From Calliphora vicina (lineage: Eukaryota > Arthropoda > Insecta > Diptera > Calliphoridae), in the NCBI RefSeq assembly GCF_958450345.1, contig NC_088780.1:162112726-162176725 (forward strand): 64,000 nt of DNA. The letters run 5' to 3'. The number at the start of each line of letters is the position of its first letter. Within the stretch, counting starts at the first letter, position 1. The notes beneath the pieces were generated by a model, which was not told where the DNA came from, made no database searches, and saw nothing but the letters and a program-made list of their open reading frames with translations. Positions 37,312 to 50,203 of the stretch are shown here, piece by piece. The position numbers and the translations under genes are program-made.

Positions 37312-37761
37312 ATACCGGAGTTACATCAAAAGTCGAATCATTATTTTACTCTTAAATTTGAGTGCTGTTTAATAAGTCCGGAATTAGTGAATTAATCCCG
37401 AACTAGAGTTTTTCATTTCCCGAACTTTTTTATTTCCCGGGAAATCTGGTTTCATTTTGAAATTTCTCGGGATCCTGGGAATTCCCGCATAGAACAAATT
37501 ATTCAATTTTAAAAATGTAGACTTCGTTAAACATCCACTAAAAATTTAATATAAAGAGATAAACTGACACGATTTCTAATTTTGGTTATATACAAACCTG
37601 TCGCCATTTGGCTTTAATTTCCATTCGATTTTGTTCTACCTTCGTTAGATTTCAATTATTTCTGTTAATTCGCATTGTTGTGCTTATAAAATCAAAAATT
37701 AAATAAAGATGTTAATTAAAACTTGAAGAAAACCCAATAAAATTCAATTCCATGGAATGAG

Positions 37762-39430
37762 TGGCGGCATGTAGTGGTTAAAGTGCTTGCCTACAAAACC
37801 AAACACCCCAGGTTCGATCCCTGGCAGAGGACGAAAAATTTTCATCATGGTTTTCGAGTTTTTAAAATTAACTCTAAACAATCCATCCAAGAAGACCCCT
37901 GACCACCCCTCCCCCTTGAAAAGAGGATAACATCATGATAAAGGTCAGGCAACCCGCCACCCCCTGGGAAGAAGGTAGGAATCAAAGAATTAAATTAGCA
38001 AGGTTCCCCACCACCACTACACCAAATACACAGAGGGCGTTGTTTCTAGGCAACGACAGATGGCAGCACCATTATCCTAGACCAGCGGTACCATGAAATA
38101 GCTCCCAAATGAAATAACTCCCAATGAAATAACTCCCTATGAAATAATTCCCATCAAAAATGAAATAATTCCCAAACTTGAAAAATGAAATAACTACCAA
38201 AGGGTAAAATGAAATTACTCCCAATAATCGGCGGTTTCATAATTTTAAAAATATTACTCCAAAAAAGCGAAATAACTCCCAATGAAATAAATCCCAATAG
38301 AAATGAAATAATTCCCAATCCGAAGCAATTTATTTATGTAATCTAAAAAAAGGAAAATTTTACTCCTCTGGGGTGTATCAAAAACTGGCTTCGCTCTGAA
38401 AAGTTTTTTGCATTGCCGGCCTTTGGCCGTGCGTTAAGGTTTTCTCCTATGGGGTGTATCAAAAACTGGCTTCGCTCTGAAAAGATTTTTGCATTGCCGG
38501 CCTTTGGCCGGATGCTAAGGTTTTCTCCTCCGGGGTGTATCAAAATCTGGCTTCGCTCAGAAAAGATTTCTTTCATTGCAGAAAGGTTTTATAATATTTC
38601 AGAAAGCTGATTTTCATTTCGCACCAGATTAAGAAATCGTTGCAACCTGACAAAGGCCGACAATGTAAAAAGGATTTTTTCTGAGCGAAGCCGGTTTTTG
38701 ATACACCCCAGAGGAGAAAACCTTAGCCAAAGGCCGGCAATGCAAAAAACTTTTCTGAGCGAAGCTAGTTTTTGATACACCCCAGAGGAGTAAAACTTTC
38801 CTTTTTTTAGATTACATAAATAAATTGCTTCGGCCTTCGGCAATGCAAAAAACTTTTCTGAGTGAAGGCAGTTTTTGATATTTATGGGTTCTGCTTTTAC
38901 AAAGTAGAACCCAACAAAAATGCAACAACTCCCAATACAGTGAAATAACTCCTAATTACCAAAATAAAATGAAATAAAACCCAACAAAAATTTCATTGGG
39001 AGTTGTTTCATTGGGAGTTATTGCATTATGAAATAACTCCCAACAAAAAATTATGAAATAATTCCCTATGCGTTAGGAGTTGTTTCATAATGAAATAAGT
39101 CCTAAGTTGTATGAAAAATTTGTTGGGTGTTATTTCATCTTTTCGTGGGGAGTTATTTCATTTGGGAGCTATTTCACGGTACCTAGACCAGCTACAGCAG
39201 ACCAATCATCTACTTAGTTGGAACAACTACCGATTAACGAAACTGACACAAGGCAAAAGTAACAATAGGCTGGATCTTATGGCAACATCCTACATGTATC
39301 CTTGGACCCGCTACATCAGACCAATCACCTACTTAGCAGGAACAACAACCGTTTAACGAACCTGATACAAAAATAACAAAAGTCTGGTTCTAATGGCAAC
39401 ATCGTACATGAAGACGCACGATACTCCAAT
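37762..39430 (+). repeat. tRNA-related SINE-like unit, split by a Foldback element
   Basis: The head at 37,762-37,833 resembles a tRNA: an A-box-like GTAGTGGTTA and a B box GGTTCGATCC inside a perfect T-arm (CCAGG, loop, CCTGG at 37,808-37,824). The anticodon arm cannot form, so it is not a working tRNA gene. A non-tRNA body follows to 38,086 and resumes at 39,184. It includes two ~110 bp imperfect direct repeats (39,184-39,292 and 39,304-39,409) sharing CAGACCAATCA, TACTTAG and ATGGCAACATC. Tying head and body into one SINE is inference; the 3' end is uncertain. Confidence 0.5.
38087..39183. mobile_element. Foldback-like element, 1,097 bp, with 9 bp target duplication
   Basis: Flanked by TAGACCAGC at 38,078-38,086 and 39,184-39,192. 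The ends are GGTACCATGAAATAGCTCCC and its near-perfect inverse GGGAGCTATTTCACGGTACC. The outer arms are arrays of ~14-17 bp units of the type TGAAATAACTCCCA. The inner left arm has three ~81 bp units with GGGGTGTATCAAAAACTGGC and GCATTGCCGGCCTTTGGCC; inverted copies form the right arm (~38,640-38,885). Long inverted repeats built of short tandem units plus 9 bp duplications define Drosophila Foldback (FB) elements, related to Mutator-type transposons. There is no transposase; it must be mobilised in trans. Confidence 0.85.
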
Positions 39431-40084
39431 AACAACGAGTGCAATCTTACATGGGAAATCGTATAAGATGGAGATGCTTTGTGAAAGCTAAATGCTCCCA
39501 AGGGGAGTAATGGAAAAAAAATTCCACGGAAGGTGGTTTTATTCCAACCAATTTTGTTTTACTCTTTGTGAAAAAGCTAAATACTAAAATAATTCTGTAG
39601 CAGCCGTGAACATTCACGAGTTTTTGGAATATTTTGAATAATGAACATGGTATTGGTCTATCTGGATTTAATTTTTTTCTTTTCATCTTTTAGAGAATAT
39701 CAAGTTAAAAAAATCACATAAAACTAAGGAAAATAATTTTCGTAAAAAAATTCTATCCCGAACCAAATCTAGTACTATTGCGTTTTAAAACGAATTCACA
39801 TATTTTGGAATTCTATAAAAAGAATCGATATGAATTACTCGTTTTACTTTCGAGTAAACAAAACCTTTTCAATGTGCAAAATCATGCGATTTTCAAAACA
39901 TCAGTTTGTTAATTATTCGTTTTTTTAAATCGCTCGTTTTTGAAATCACTGGATTTACAGAGCAGGAACGATTATGTTTCATACAATTGAAACAGTTTTA
40001 TACTCGTTTTCAATGACAAATTTTATTATCACGATACAAAAGAATGTGAAGATTCTTTGACCAACTGTGATTCCGGCAGGAACG

Positions 40085-40495
40085 CTTGGCCATGGATTGC
40101 TTATATTATTGTCTGCCCGTGGCGAAACTACTAGTTCTTAAAATCGGATCTCCTCTGGTACCACATAGGGAACTATTTCCTGATACCAGCAAATTTGTAC
40201 GTAATGCACTTTTTCATCAAGAACACATCCCTTTGTCGTCGATTGGCCAGTGGACCGCAGAACACACTACAGGGAAAATTCGTTCTTTAGCCGTACTGTC
40301 CATATGTGGAACAAATTTCCCGTTCAAGACTTTCCAGTCATTTTCAACGTCGGAAAGTTCAAATCAAATGTCCACAAACACTACTCCCTCTTTCCTCCCT
40401 CCCATAACATATATTCCTAGTTCCAACACAATGCTTTGCATGAGTAGGGGTCATCCCCTGAGTGCTGGTCCAAGAAGAAAAAAAAAACAAAAAGG
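40085..40495 (+). mobile_element. 5'-truncated non-LTR retrotransposon 3' end
   Basis: From ~40,226 a frame reads H-P-F-V-V-D-W-P-V-D-R, then N-S-F-F-S-R-T-V-H-M-W-N and F-N-V-G-K-F-K-S-N-V-H-K-H-Y, ending in TAG at 40,418-40,420. This is the conserved last stretch after the RT in Jockey-like elements (family knowledge). A short 3' UTR and an A-rich tail (AAGAAAAAAAAAACAAAAAG, ~40,475-40,493) follow. Upstream the frame is interrupted. The overlapping 143-codon ORF at 40,086 is in a different frame and is not the element protein. Confidence 0.7.
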
Positions 40496-40549
40496 AACGA
40501 TCAATGGACCCAAGTGAGCTGTACGAGGCAAAAGGTTTTGGACCTAACC

Positions 40550-41850
40550 AAACATGGCGGCGAGGCTGGACTTTATACGTGCTAGGATTTTGACACTGCT
40601 GCTTAGATTCTCTCGTGATCCGATATTGGATTCCACAGTAAAGGGTTTGAGAAGATGCTAAGGATAACTGTGATTCGCCAAGACAAACATTACTAATATC
40701 TGTGATTCCAGGGGGCACTTCGCCAAAGCCGAGAGTTTAAAATGCTATGATTCTGAATTGCTTTTTTGCTTTATTATTTACCATTGACGATATTGAAAGT
40801 CTACCGTCAAGGTTTGAGATTCTCAGGATAACTATGATTCCGAGGAGGATACCAGGAGTTCATACTACGATTCGGAATTGCTTTGCAGAATTATTTCAAT
40901 GATCGGAGACTGGTGTGGTTGAACGCTAAGCATTCGTGATCGAGACAGGACTTCATGCTAGGATTCTGACTTGCTTTGAAAACATATTTCAATGTTCGGA
41001 GACCGACATATTTGATTATATTCTCTCGTGAACGATTGGCGATATTGGAAGTCCTCCGTAAAGGGTTTGATAAGATTATCAGGATAACTGTGATTTACAG
41101 GAGCACTTCGTTATGGAAATCCACCTGCATGGTTGATAATGGAAATCCAGCGGCAATGCTTGGAGCTCATACATGCTTCTGAATTGCTTTATTGGCTTTT
41201 TTTCGTGGATGATTGATATTTTAAGTTCACTGTAGAGGTTTGGAGAAGATGGATGATTGAAATTGAACGCCGCCTGTTGTTGGACTAGTCAGGATTACAG
41301 ACATTCCCTGATTCTGAATTGCTTTAGTGGCATATTTCAATGATCGGATAACGTTCTTAATTATATTCAACCCTTTACTATTGCATAAAGCCTTTGAGAA
41401 GATTTTTTAGATAATTGTTTATGATTCCGATTAAAGGAGAGTTTCGGTTGGATTTACCTTGTTGGATTGGCTGCTTTTGGTTGTGAAACAATTATCTCTT
41501 AACTCGACACTCGTGGTCTAGGTCGAATTACGGATATGTCACGATTCTGATCTGTTATGGTGTTATTGTAATGTGGACTACTGCATATCCAAGGCATATT
41601 CTTGCTGAATCACTGATTTTTGCAGTGTTCACATGAATTGATTGTGTGGCCAATTTCAATGATCGGAGAACATTCTTAATTATATTTACTTATGGACTAT
41701 TGTGTAATGCCTTTGAGAAGATTCTCAGGATAATTGTGATTTTGAATAAAGGAGAATTTCGGTTGGATATTTTGACCTTATTTACTGCTTTAACTCGACA
41801 GTAAGCTTGGTGATAGGGCGTTTCGTGGTTATTGTTAGTAATGTGGACTA
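40550..41850. repeat. Degenerate tandem repeat of ~250-350 bp units
   Basis: The same words recur in order several times: GATTCTGAATTGCTTT or close variants, then ATTTCAATGATCGGAGA, then a TTGAGAAGAT...AGGATAACTGTGATT block. Examples: 40,580-40,670, 40,740-40,840, 40,870-40,910, 40,960-41,095, 41,300-41,430 and 41,650-41,740. Divergence is high. It may be the non-coding part of an old retroelement. Confidence 0.5.
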
Positions 41851-41899
41851 CTGGATCAAATGGGTTGAAATATTGCAAAATATCGGAGGATATTTCGAC

Positions 41900-43794
41900 A
41901 ATTACTGCCAATAAGGCTGCATTACATCTACAATGGGTGTTCTTTCGACATTTTTGTTCAAGAATTTCCAAATGAAATAGAAAAATATTCGAGGTTGTCC
42001 ATATGGTATGGATTCTGTGTAGCGGATGGAATTACTGGACAGAAATCGATCGGTATTACACACGTATACCGCAGAATTTGACAGGAATTTTATAGACTTG
42101 TTCAAACTTAATGCATCAAGGATCCACGTGATTCACTACGAAGACTTTGTGATAAGAGAACAACGACTAAGAATATTGGTAACTGCGTTAGCTGCTCTCT
42201 GTATCATATGAGCTCACACTTTGAAATTGTTTCTTACTCTTAAAGACTAGAGAAGAAGTTTTCACAATTAGAGAAGGAAAATGTTATATATGATCAGTCA
42301 ATTGTCGGCTTTTGTAGAGGAGAGGACCAATCTGCGGATATTAATTTTCACCTGAGATTCATAATATTTTGTGTCAACTTTAACATAACGTTTGCTATTT
42401 TTCATTAACTCTGAGAAAATAGAAATATTGTCACAACAAAATTCGTCCCATAATAAAGTTTTGTAACAACTAAAACAAACGTTGGCTGTTACAAGTGATC
42501 CGGCTTTCCGACAAGGATTAGGATAGATATTGGGAATGCATGAGTTTTTAATCGAATGTTTAGACTAGCACAAACATGCTGTGAAATGTATATAGCTTCC
42601 CCATTTGTGGTAAAAGCACTCATGTCCGCCTGTAGGTTGAAATATCTGACAATCAACAAAAAGTTTTGTACATAGACAATATGTATATCAAATGAAAGGT
42701 ATTTGAATGACCTTTCCAATGCGATAATAAGGTAAAGGGTATATAATCTTTGGCTTAGACTAAAAAGTTATACGGGAATAGATATTTACTTAAAATTATA
42801 ACTCTTTAATCACTATTTTAAAGAGATGCGGTCTAATTTCAACCACTAACGAGTATAATGAATCTTAGAAAACTTGAAAAATTATTACTTCAAGGAAATA
42901 ATTCGGCTATAAACTTATGGAATAAACAATTACGAATTAATTCTTAAAAATATCTGATTGTGACAAGCATTGAGGAGGAGTTAGGAAATCAAATCATCGA
43001 GACACCAATAGACTGCTAATTAGATATTTCTACTAAACAAACAAATAAATGAATAAATATAAAAACATACATTTATTTAGTCATACAATACTACGACTAC
43101 GATGAACAAGTACATACATATTATCGTACATAGAGAATACAGTTTTCCAAGAACTCAGGTTGCTTTAGCCTTCGACTTGTACTGCTTGTTACTTCTTCGG
43201 TTTTGCTGCATTACATTTGTCGTTGTGAATCATACATCCAACGTACGCGTGCGAACGTGCAACGTTGCGCTGCTTGCTCACTTCTAGGGTCTGGTTGTCG
43301 TATAGAACTCATAAATATTTTTTATGGATTTTTAAAAGAAACCAAAAAGGTTGTTGATCATCCTCATCATGATGCAATTAAAAATGTTTTTTTTTCGATT
43401 TTTTTTGTTGGTTTGTGCGTGTGTTTCCTTTTTTGCTTCGAAGCAACATTAGAAATATTAACATTTTTTTGAAATTTATTGTTTCATACGAAAGTCTTTT
43501 TAATTTGTATGTACAACGAGTGTTTGAATTCATGTTTCTTGTATTTTTTTTAATTTACAAGAACTGCATTTAAAGGATTAGAGCATAAATTGTCCTCAAG
43601 GAAGATTAGGTTGTTGTGTGAGTTTGAAAATCCTGGGTGGTCAAAATACATAAATGATTAATTGGACTTAATTGGATTTAAAGATTCTGTTGGGATATTG
43701 TATGAATTTAAATTTTGTATTAAAACCTGATAAAAAGATATATTTATGTGGGTATTTCCACAGAAAGGAGTCCACCGTGTCCGAGTAATAAAAT
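41900..43794. other. Intergenic, no gene recognised
   Basis: Short ORFs only. A weak trace of a mini-me-like 3' end (AAAGGGTATATAATC) is visible near 42,733. Confidence 0.5.
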
Positions 43795-46700
43795 ATTGAA
43801 AAATTGGTATAAAATATGAGTGATCACATATCGAGCTTATTTTTCTTAAAATCTCAATATTTACAAAGTTATTAATGATTTAAGATATTTTAGTTTTTAT
43901 ACTAAAAATTTATGTTTGGTATAAAATATAAGTGATCACAGATCGAGCTTATTTTCATTAAAAGCGCTGTATTTACAAAGTTATTAGCGATTTAAGATAT
44001 CTGAGTTTTTTATACTAAAAACCGATTTTTGGAAAAAAATATGAGTGATCACAGATCGAGCTTATTTTCCTTAAAATCGCAGTATTTACAGAGTTATTAG
44101 CGATTTAAGATATTTGAGTTTTTTATACTTAAAATTGATTTTTGGTATAAAATATGAGCGATCACAGATCGAGCTTATTTTCCTTAAAATCGCAGTATTT
44201 ACAGAGTTATTAGCGATTTAAGATATTTGAGTTTCTCACACTAAAAATCGATTTTTGGTATAAAATATGAGTGATCTCAGATCGAGCCTATTTTCCATAA
44301 AATCGCAGTATTTACAAAGTTATTAACGATTTAAGATAATTGTGTTTTTTATACTAAAAATCGATTTTTGGTATAAAATATGAGTGATCACAGATCAAGC
44401 TTATTTTCCTTAAAATCGCAGTATTTACAGAGTTATTAACGATTTAAGATATTTAAGTTTTTTATACTAAAAATCGATTTTTGGTATAAAATATGAGTGA
44501 TCACAGATCAAGCTTATTTTCCTTTAAAACGCAGTATTTACAAAGTTATTAACGATTTAAGATAATTGAGTTTCTTATACTAAAAATCGATATTTGGTAT
44601 AAAATATGAGTGATCACAAATCGAGCTTATTTTCCTTTAAAACGCAGTATTTACAAAGTTATTAACGATTTAAGATATTTGAGTATTTTATACTAAAAAT
44701 CGATTTTTGGTATAAAATATGAGTGATCACAGATCGAGCTTATTTTCCTTTAAAACGCAGTATTTACAAAGTTATTAACGATTTAAGATAATTGAGTTTT
44801 TTTTATACTAAAAATCGATTTTTGGTATAAAATATGAGTGGTCACAGATCGAGCTTATTTTCCTTAAAATCGCAGTATTTACAAAGTTATTAACGATTTA
44901 AGATATTTGAGTTTCTTATACTAAAAATCGATTTTTGGTATAAAATATGAGTGATCACAGATCGAGCTTATTTTCCTTAAAATCGCAGTATTTACAGATT
45001 TATTAGCGATTTAAGATATTTAAGTTTTTTATACTAAAAATCGATATTTGGTATAAAATACGAGTTATCACAGATCGAGCTTATTTTCCTTAAAATCGCA
45101 GTATTTACAAAGTTATTAGCGATTTAAGATATTTGAGTTTCTCATACCAAAAATCGATATTTGGAATAAAATATGAGTGATCACAGATCGAGGTTATTTT
45201 CCTTAAAATCGCAGTATTTACAGAGTTATTAGCGATTTAAGATAATTGAGTTTTTTTATCCTAAAAATCGATTTTTGATATAAAATATGAGTGATCACAC
45301 ATCAAGCTTATTTTCCTTTAAATCGCAGTATTTACAAAGTTATTAACGATTTAAGATATTTCTTATAATAAAAATCGATATTTGGTATAAAATATGAGTG
45401 ATCACAGATCGAGCTTATTTTATTTTAAAACGCAGTATTTACAAAGTTATTAACGATTTAAGATATTTGAGTTTTTTTTATACTAAAAATCGATATTTGG
45501 TATAAAATATGAGTGATCACAGATCGAGCTTATTTTCCTTAAAATCGCAGTATTTACAAAGTTATTAACGATTTAAGATATTTGAGTTTTTTATATTAAA
45601 AATCGATTTTTGGTATAAAATATGAGTGATCACAGATCGAGCTTATTTTCCTTAAAATCGCGGTATTTACAGAGTTATTAACGATTTAAGATAATTGAGT
45701 TTCTCATACTAAAAATCGATATTTGGAATAAAATATGAGTGATCACAGATCGAGGTTATTTTCCTTAAAATCGCAGTATTTACAGAGTTATTAGCGATTT
45801 AAGATAATTGAGTTTTTTTATCCTAAAAATCGATTTTTGATATAAAATATGAGTGATCACACATCAAGCTTATTTTCCTTTAAATCGCAGTATTTACAAA
45901 GTTATTAACGATTTAAGAAATTTGAGTTTTTATAATAAAAATCGATTTTTGGTATAAAATATGAGTGATCGCAGATCGAGCTTATTTTCCTTAAAATCGC
46001 AGTATTTCGAGCTTATTTTCCTTTAAAACGCAGTATTTACAAAGTTATTAACGATTTAAGATATTTGAGTTTTTTATATTAAAAATCGATTTTTGGTATA
46101 AAATATGAGTGATCACAGATCGAGCTTATTTTCCCTAAAATCGCAGTATTTACAGAGTTATTAGCGATTTAAGATATTTGAGTTTCTCATACTAAAAATC
46201 GATTTTTGGTATAAAATATGAGTGATCACAGATCGAGCTTATTTTCCTTAAAATCTCAGTATTTACAGAGTTATTAGCGATTTAAGGATATTTAAGTTTT
46301 TTATACTAAAAATCGATTTTTGATATAAAATATGAGTGATCACAGATCGAGCTTATTTTCCTTAAAATCGCAGTATTTACGAAGATATTAGCGATTTAAA
46401 AAATTTGAGTTTCTCATACTAAAAATCGATTTTTGGTACAAAATATGAGTGATCACAGATCGAGCTTATTTTCCTTAAAATCGCAGTATTTACAGAGTTA
46501 TTAACGATTTAAGATATTTGAGTTTCTCATACTAAAAATCGATTTTTGGTATAAAATATGAGTAATCACAGATCGGGCTTATTTTCCTTAAAATCGCAGT
46601 ATTTACGGAGTTATTAACGATTTAAGAAATTTGAGTTTTTTATACTAAAAATCGATTTTTGGTATAAAATATGAGTGATCACAGATCGAGTTTATTTTCC

Positions 46701-49700
46701 TTAAAATCGCAGTATTTACAAAGTTATTAACGATTTAAGATATTTGAGTTTTTTTATACTAAAAATCGATTTCTGGTATAAAATATGAGTGATCACAAAT
46801 CGAGCTTATTTTCCTTAAAATCGCAGTATTTACAAAGTTATTAACGATTTAAGATATTTGAGTTTCTCATACTAAAAATCGAAATTTGGTATAAAATATG
46901 AGTGATCACAGATCAAGCTTATTTTCCTTAAAATCGCAGTATTTACAAAGTTATTAACGATTTAAGAAATTTGATTTTTTATATTAAAAATCGATTTTTG
47001 ATATAAAATATGAGTGATCACAGATCGAGGTTATTTTCCTTAAAATCGCAGTATTTACAGAGTTATTAACGATTTAAGATATTTGAGTTTCTCATACTAA
47101 AAATCTATTTTTGGAATAAAATATGAGTGATCACAGATCGAGCTTATTTTCCCTAAAATCGCAGTATTTACAGAGTTATTAGCGATTTAAGATATTTGAG
47201 TTTCTTATACTAAAAATCGTTTTATAATATAAAATATTAGTGATCACAGATCGAGCTTATTTTCATTAAAATCGCAGTATTTACAGAGTTATTAACGATT
47301 TAAGATATTTGAGTTTCTTATACTAAAAATCGTTTTATAATATAAAATATTAGTGATCACAGATCGAGCTTATTTTCCTTAAAATCGCAGTATTTACGAA
47401 GTTATTAACGATTTAAGATATTTGAGTTTCTTATACTAAAAATTGATTTTTGGTATAAAGTATGAGTGATCACAGATCGAGCTTATTTTCCTTAAAATCG
47501 CAGTATTTACAGAGTTATTAGGGATTTAAGAAATTTGAGTTTTTTTTATACTAAAAATCGATTTTTGGTATAAAATATGAGTGATCACAGATCGAGCTTA
47601 TTTTCCTTAAAATCGCAGTATTTACAAAGTTATTAACGATTTAAGATTTTGAGTTTTTTATATTAAAAAATTGATTTTTGGTATAAAATATGAGTGATCA
47701 CAGATCGAGCTAATTTTCCTTTAAAATCGCAGTATTTACAGAGTTATTAGCGATTTAAGAAATTTGAGTTTCTCATACTAAAAAACGATATTTGGTATAA
47801 AATATGAGTGATCACAGATCGAGCTTATTTTTTTATACTAAAAACAGATATTTGGTATAAAATATGAGTGATCACAGATCGAGCTTATTTTCCTTAAAAT
47901 CCCAGTATTTACAGAGTTATTAGCGATTTAAGATATTTGAGTTTCTCATACTAAAAATCGATATTTGGTATAAAATATGAGTGATCACAGATCGAGCTTA
48001 TTTTCCTTAAAATCGCAGTATTTACAGAGTTATTAACGATTTAAGATATTTGAGTTTCTTATACTAAAAATCTATTTTTGGTATAAAATATGAGTGATCA
48101 CAGATCGAGCTTATTTTCCTTAAAATCGCAGTATTTACAGAGTTATTAGCGATTTAAGAAATTTGAGTTTTGTTTATACTAAAAATCTATTTTTGGTATA
48201 AAATATGAGTGATCACAGATCGAGCTTATTTTCCTTAAAATCGCAGTATTTACAGAGTTATTAACGATTTAAGATATTTGAGTTTCTCATACTAAAAATC
48301 TATTTTTGGTATAAAATATGAGTGATCACAGATCGAGCTTATTTTCCTTAAAATCGCAGTATTTACAGAGTTATTAGCGATTTAAGAAATTTGAGTTTTT
48401 TTTATACTAAAAATCGATTTTTGGTATAAAATATGAGTGATCACAGATCGGGCTTATTTTCCTTAAAATCGCAGTATTTACAGAGTTATTAACGATTTAA
48501 GATATTTGAGTTTCTTATAATAAAAATCGATATTTGGTATAAAATATGAGTGATCACAGATCGAGCTTATTTTCCTTTAAATCGCAGTATTTACAAAGTT
48601 ATTAACGATTTAAGAAATTTGAGTTTTTATAATAAAAATCGATTTTTGGTATAAAATATGAGTGATCGCAGATCGAGCTTATTTTCCTTAAAATCGCAGT
48701 ATTTACAGAGTTATTAACGATTTAAGATTTTGAGTTTTTTGTATTAAAAAATCGATTTTTGGTATAAAATATGAGTGATCACAGATCGAGCTTATTTTCC
48801 CTAAAATCGCAGTATTTACAGAGTTATTAGCGATTTAAGATATTTGAGTTTCTCATACTAAAAATCGATTTTTGGTATAAAATATGAGTGATCACAGATC
48901 GAGCTTATTTTCCTTAAAATCGCAGTATTTACAGAGTTATTAGCGATTTAAAATAATTGAGTTTTTTATACTAAAAATTGATTTTTGGTATAAAATATGA
49001 GTGATCACAGATCGAGCTTATTTTCCCTTAAAATCGCGGTATTTACAAAGTTATTAACGATTTAAGATAATTGAGTTTCTCATACTAAAAATCGATTTTT
49101 GATTTAAAATATGAGTGATCACAGATCGAGCTTATTTTTCTTAAAATCGCAATATTTACAAAGTTATTAACGATTTAAGATTTTGAGTTTTTTATATTAA
49201 AAAATCGATATTTGGTATAAAATATGAGTGATCACAGATCGAGCTTATTTTCCTTAAAATCGCAGTATTTACAAAGTTATTAACGATTTAAGATATTTGA
49301 ATTTCTCATACTAAAAATCGATATTTGGTATAAAATATGAGTGATCACAGATCGAGCTTATTTTCCTTAAAATCGCAGTATTTACAGAGTTATTAGCGAT
49401 TTAAGATATTTGAGTTTCTCATACTTAAAATCGATTTTTGGTATAAAATATGAGTGATCACAGATCGAGCTTATTTTCCTTAAAATCGCAGTATTTACAA
49501 AGTTATTAACGATTTAAGATATTTGAGTTTCTTATACTAAAAATCGATTTTTGTTATAAAATATGAGTGATCACAGATCGAGCTTATTTTCCTTAAAATC
49601 GCAGTATTTACAAAGTTATTAACGATTTAAGATATTTGAGTTTCTTATACTAAAAATCGTTTTATAATATAAAATATTAGTGATCACAGATCGAGCTTAT

Positions 49701-50203
49701 TTTCATTAAAATCGCAGTATTTACAGAGTTATTAACGATTTAAGATATTTGAGTTTCTTATACTAAAAATCGTTTTATAATATAAAATATTAGTGATCAC
49801 AGATCGAGCTTATTTTCCTTAAAATCGCAGTATTTACGAAGTTATTAACGATTTAAGATATTTGAGTTTCTTATACTAAAAATTGATTTTTGGTATAAAG
49901 TATGAGTGATCACAGATCGAGCTTATTTTCCTTAAAATCGCAGTATTTACAGAGTTATTAACGATTTAAGATTTTGAGTTTTTTATATTAAAAAATCGAT
50001 TTTTGGTATAAAATATGAGTGATCACAGATCGAGCTTATTTTCCTTAAAATCTCAATATTTACAAAGTTAGTAACGATTTAAGATATTTGAGTTTTTTAT
50101 ACTAAAAATCTATTTTTGTTATAAAATAAGAGTGATCACAGATCGAGCTTACTTTCCTTTAAATCTCAATATTTACAAAGTTATTAACGATTTAAGAAAT
50201 TTG
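43795..50203. repeat. Satellite array, ~113 bp unit, ~57 copies, 6.4 kb
   Basis: Head-to-tail units with this order: TACTAAAAATCGATTTTTGG, TATAAAATATGAGTGATCAC, AGATCGAGCTTATTTTCC, TTAAAATCGCAGTATTTAC, AGAGTTATTARCGATTTAAG, ATATTTGAGTTT. A near-perfect dyad CTAAAAATCGATTTTTGG sits in most units. Most units are highly similar, with the divergence concentrated at the array edges. Larger blocks are duplicated within the array. No ORF survives in any frame. Confidence 0.97.

Noticed and set aside
37762..37833. Functional tRNA gene
   Set aside because: The T-arm and B box are good, but no proper anticodon stem or acceptor pairing can be drawn, so a SINE head fits better.
38343..38843. ORFs with repeated motifs as a repeat protein
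   Set aside because: They are translations of the 81 bp units of the Foldback element on both strands, with no independent gene signal.
40086..40517. 143-codon plus-strand ORF as a host gene
   Set aside because: The recognisable non-LTR tail lies in another frame of the same stretch and ends at 40,420.
43795..50203. CRISPR-like array
   Set aside because: Units are contiguous ~113 bp repeats with no unique spacers, in a eukaryotic genome.
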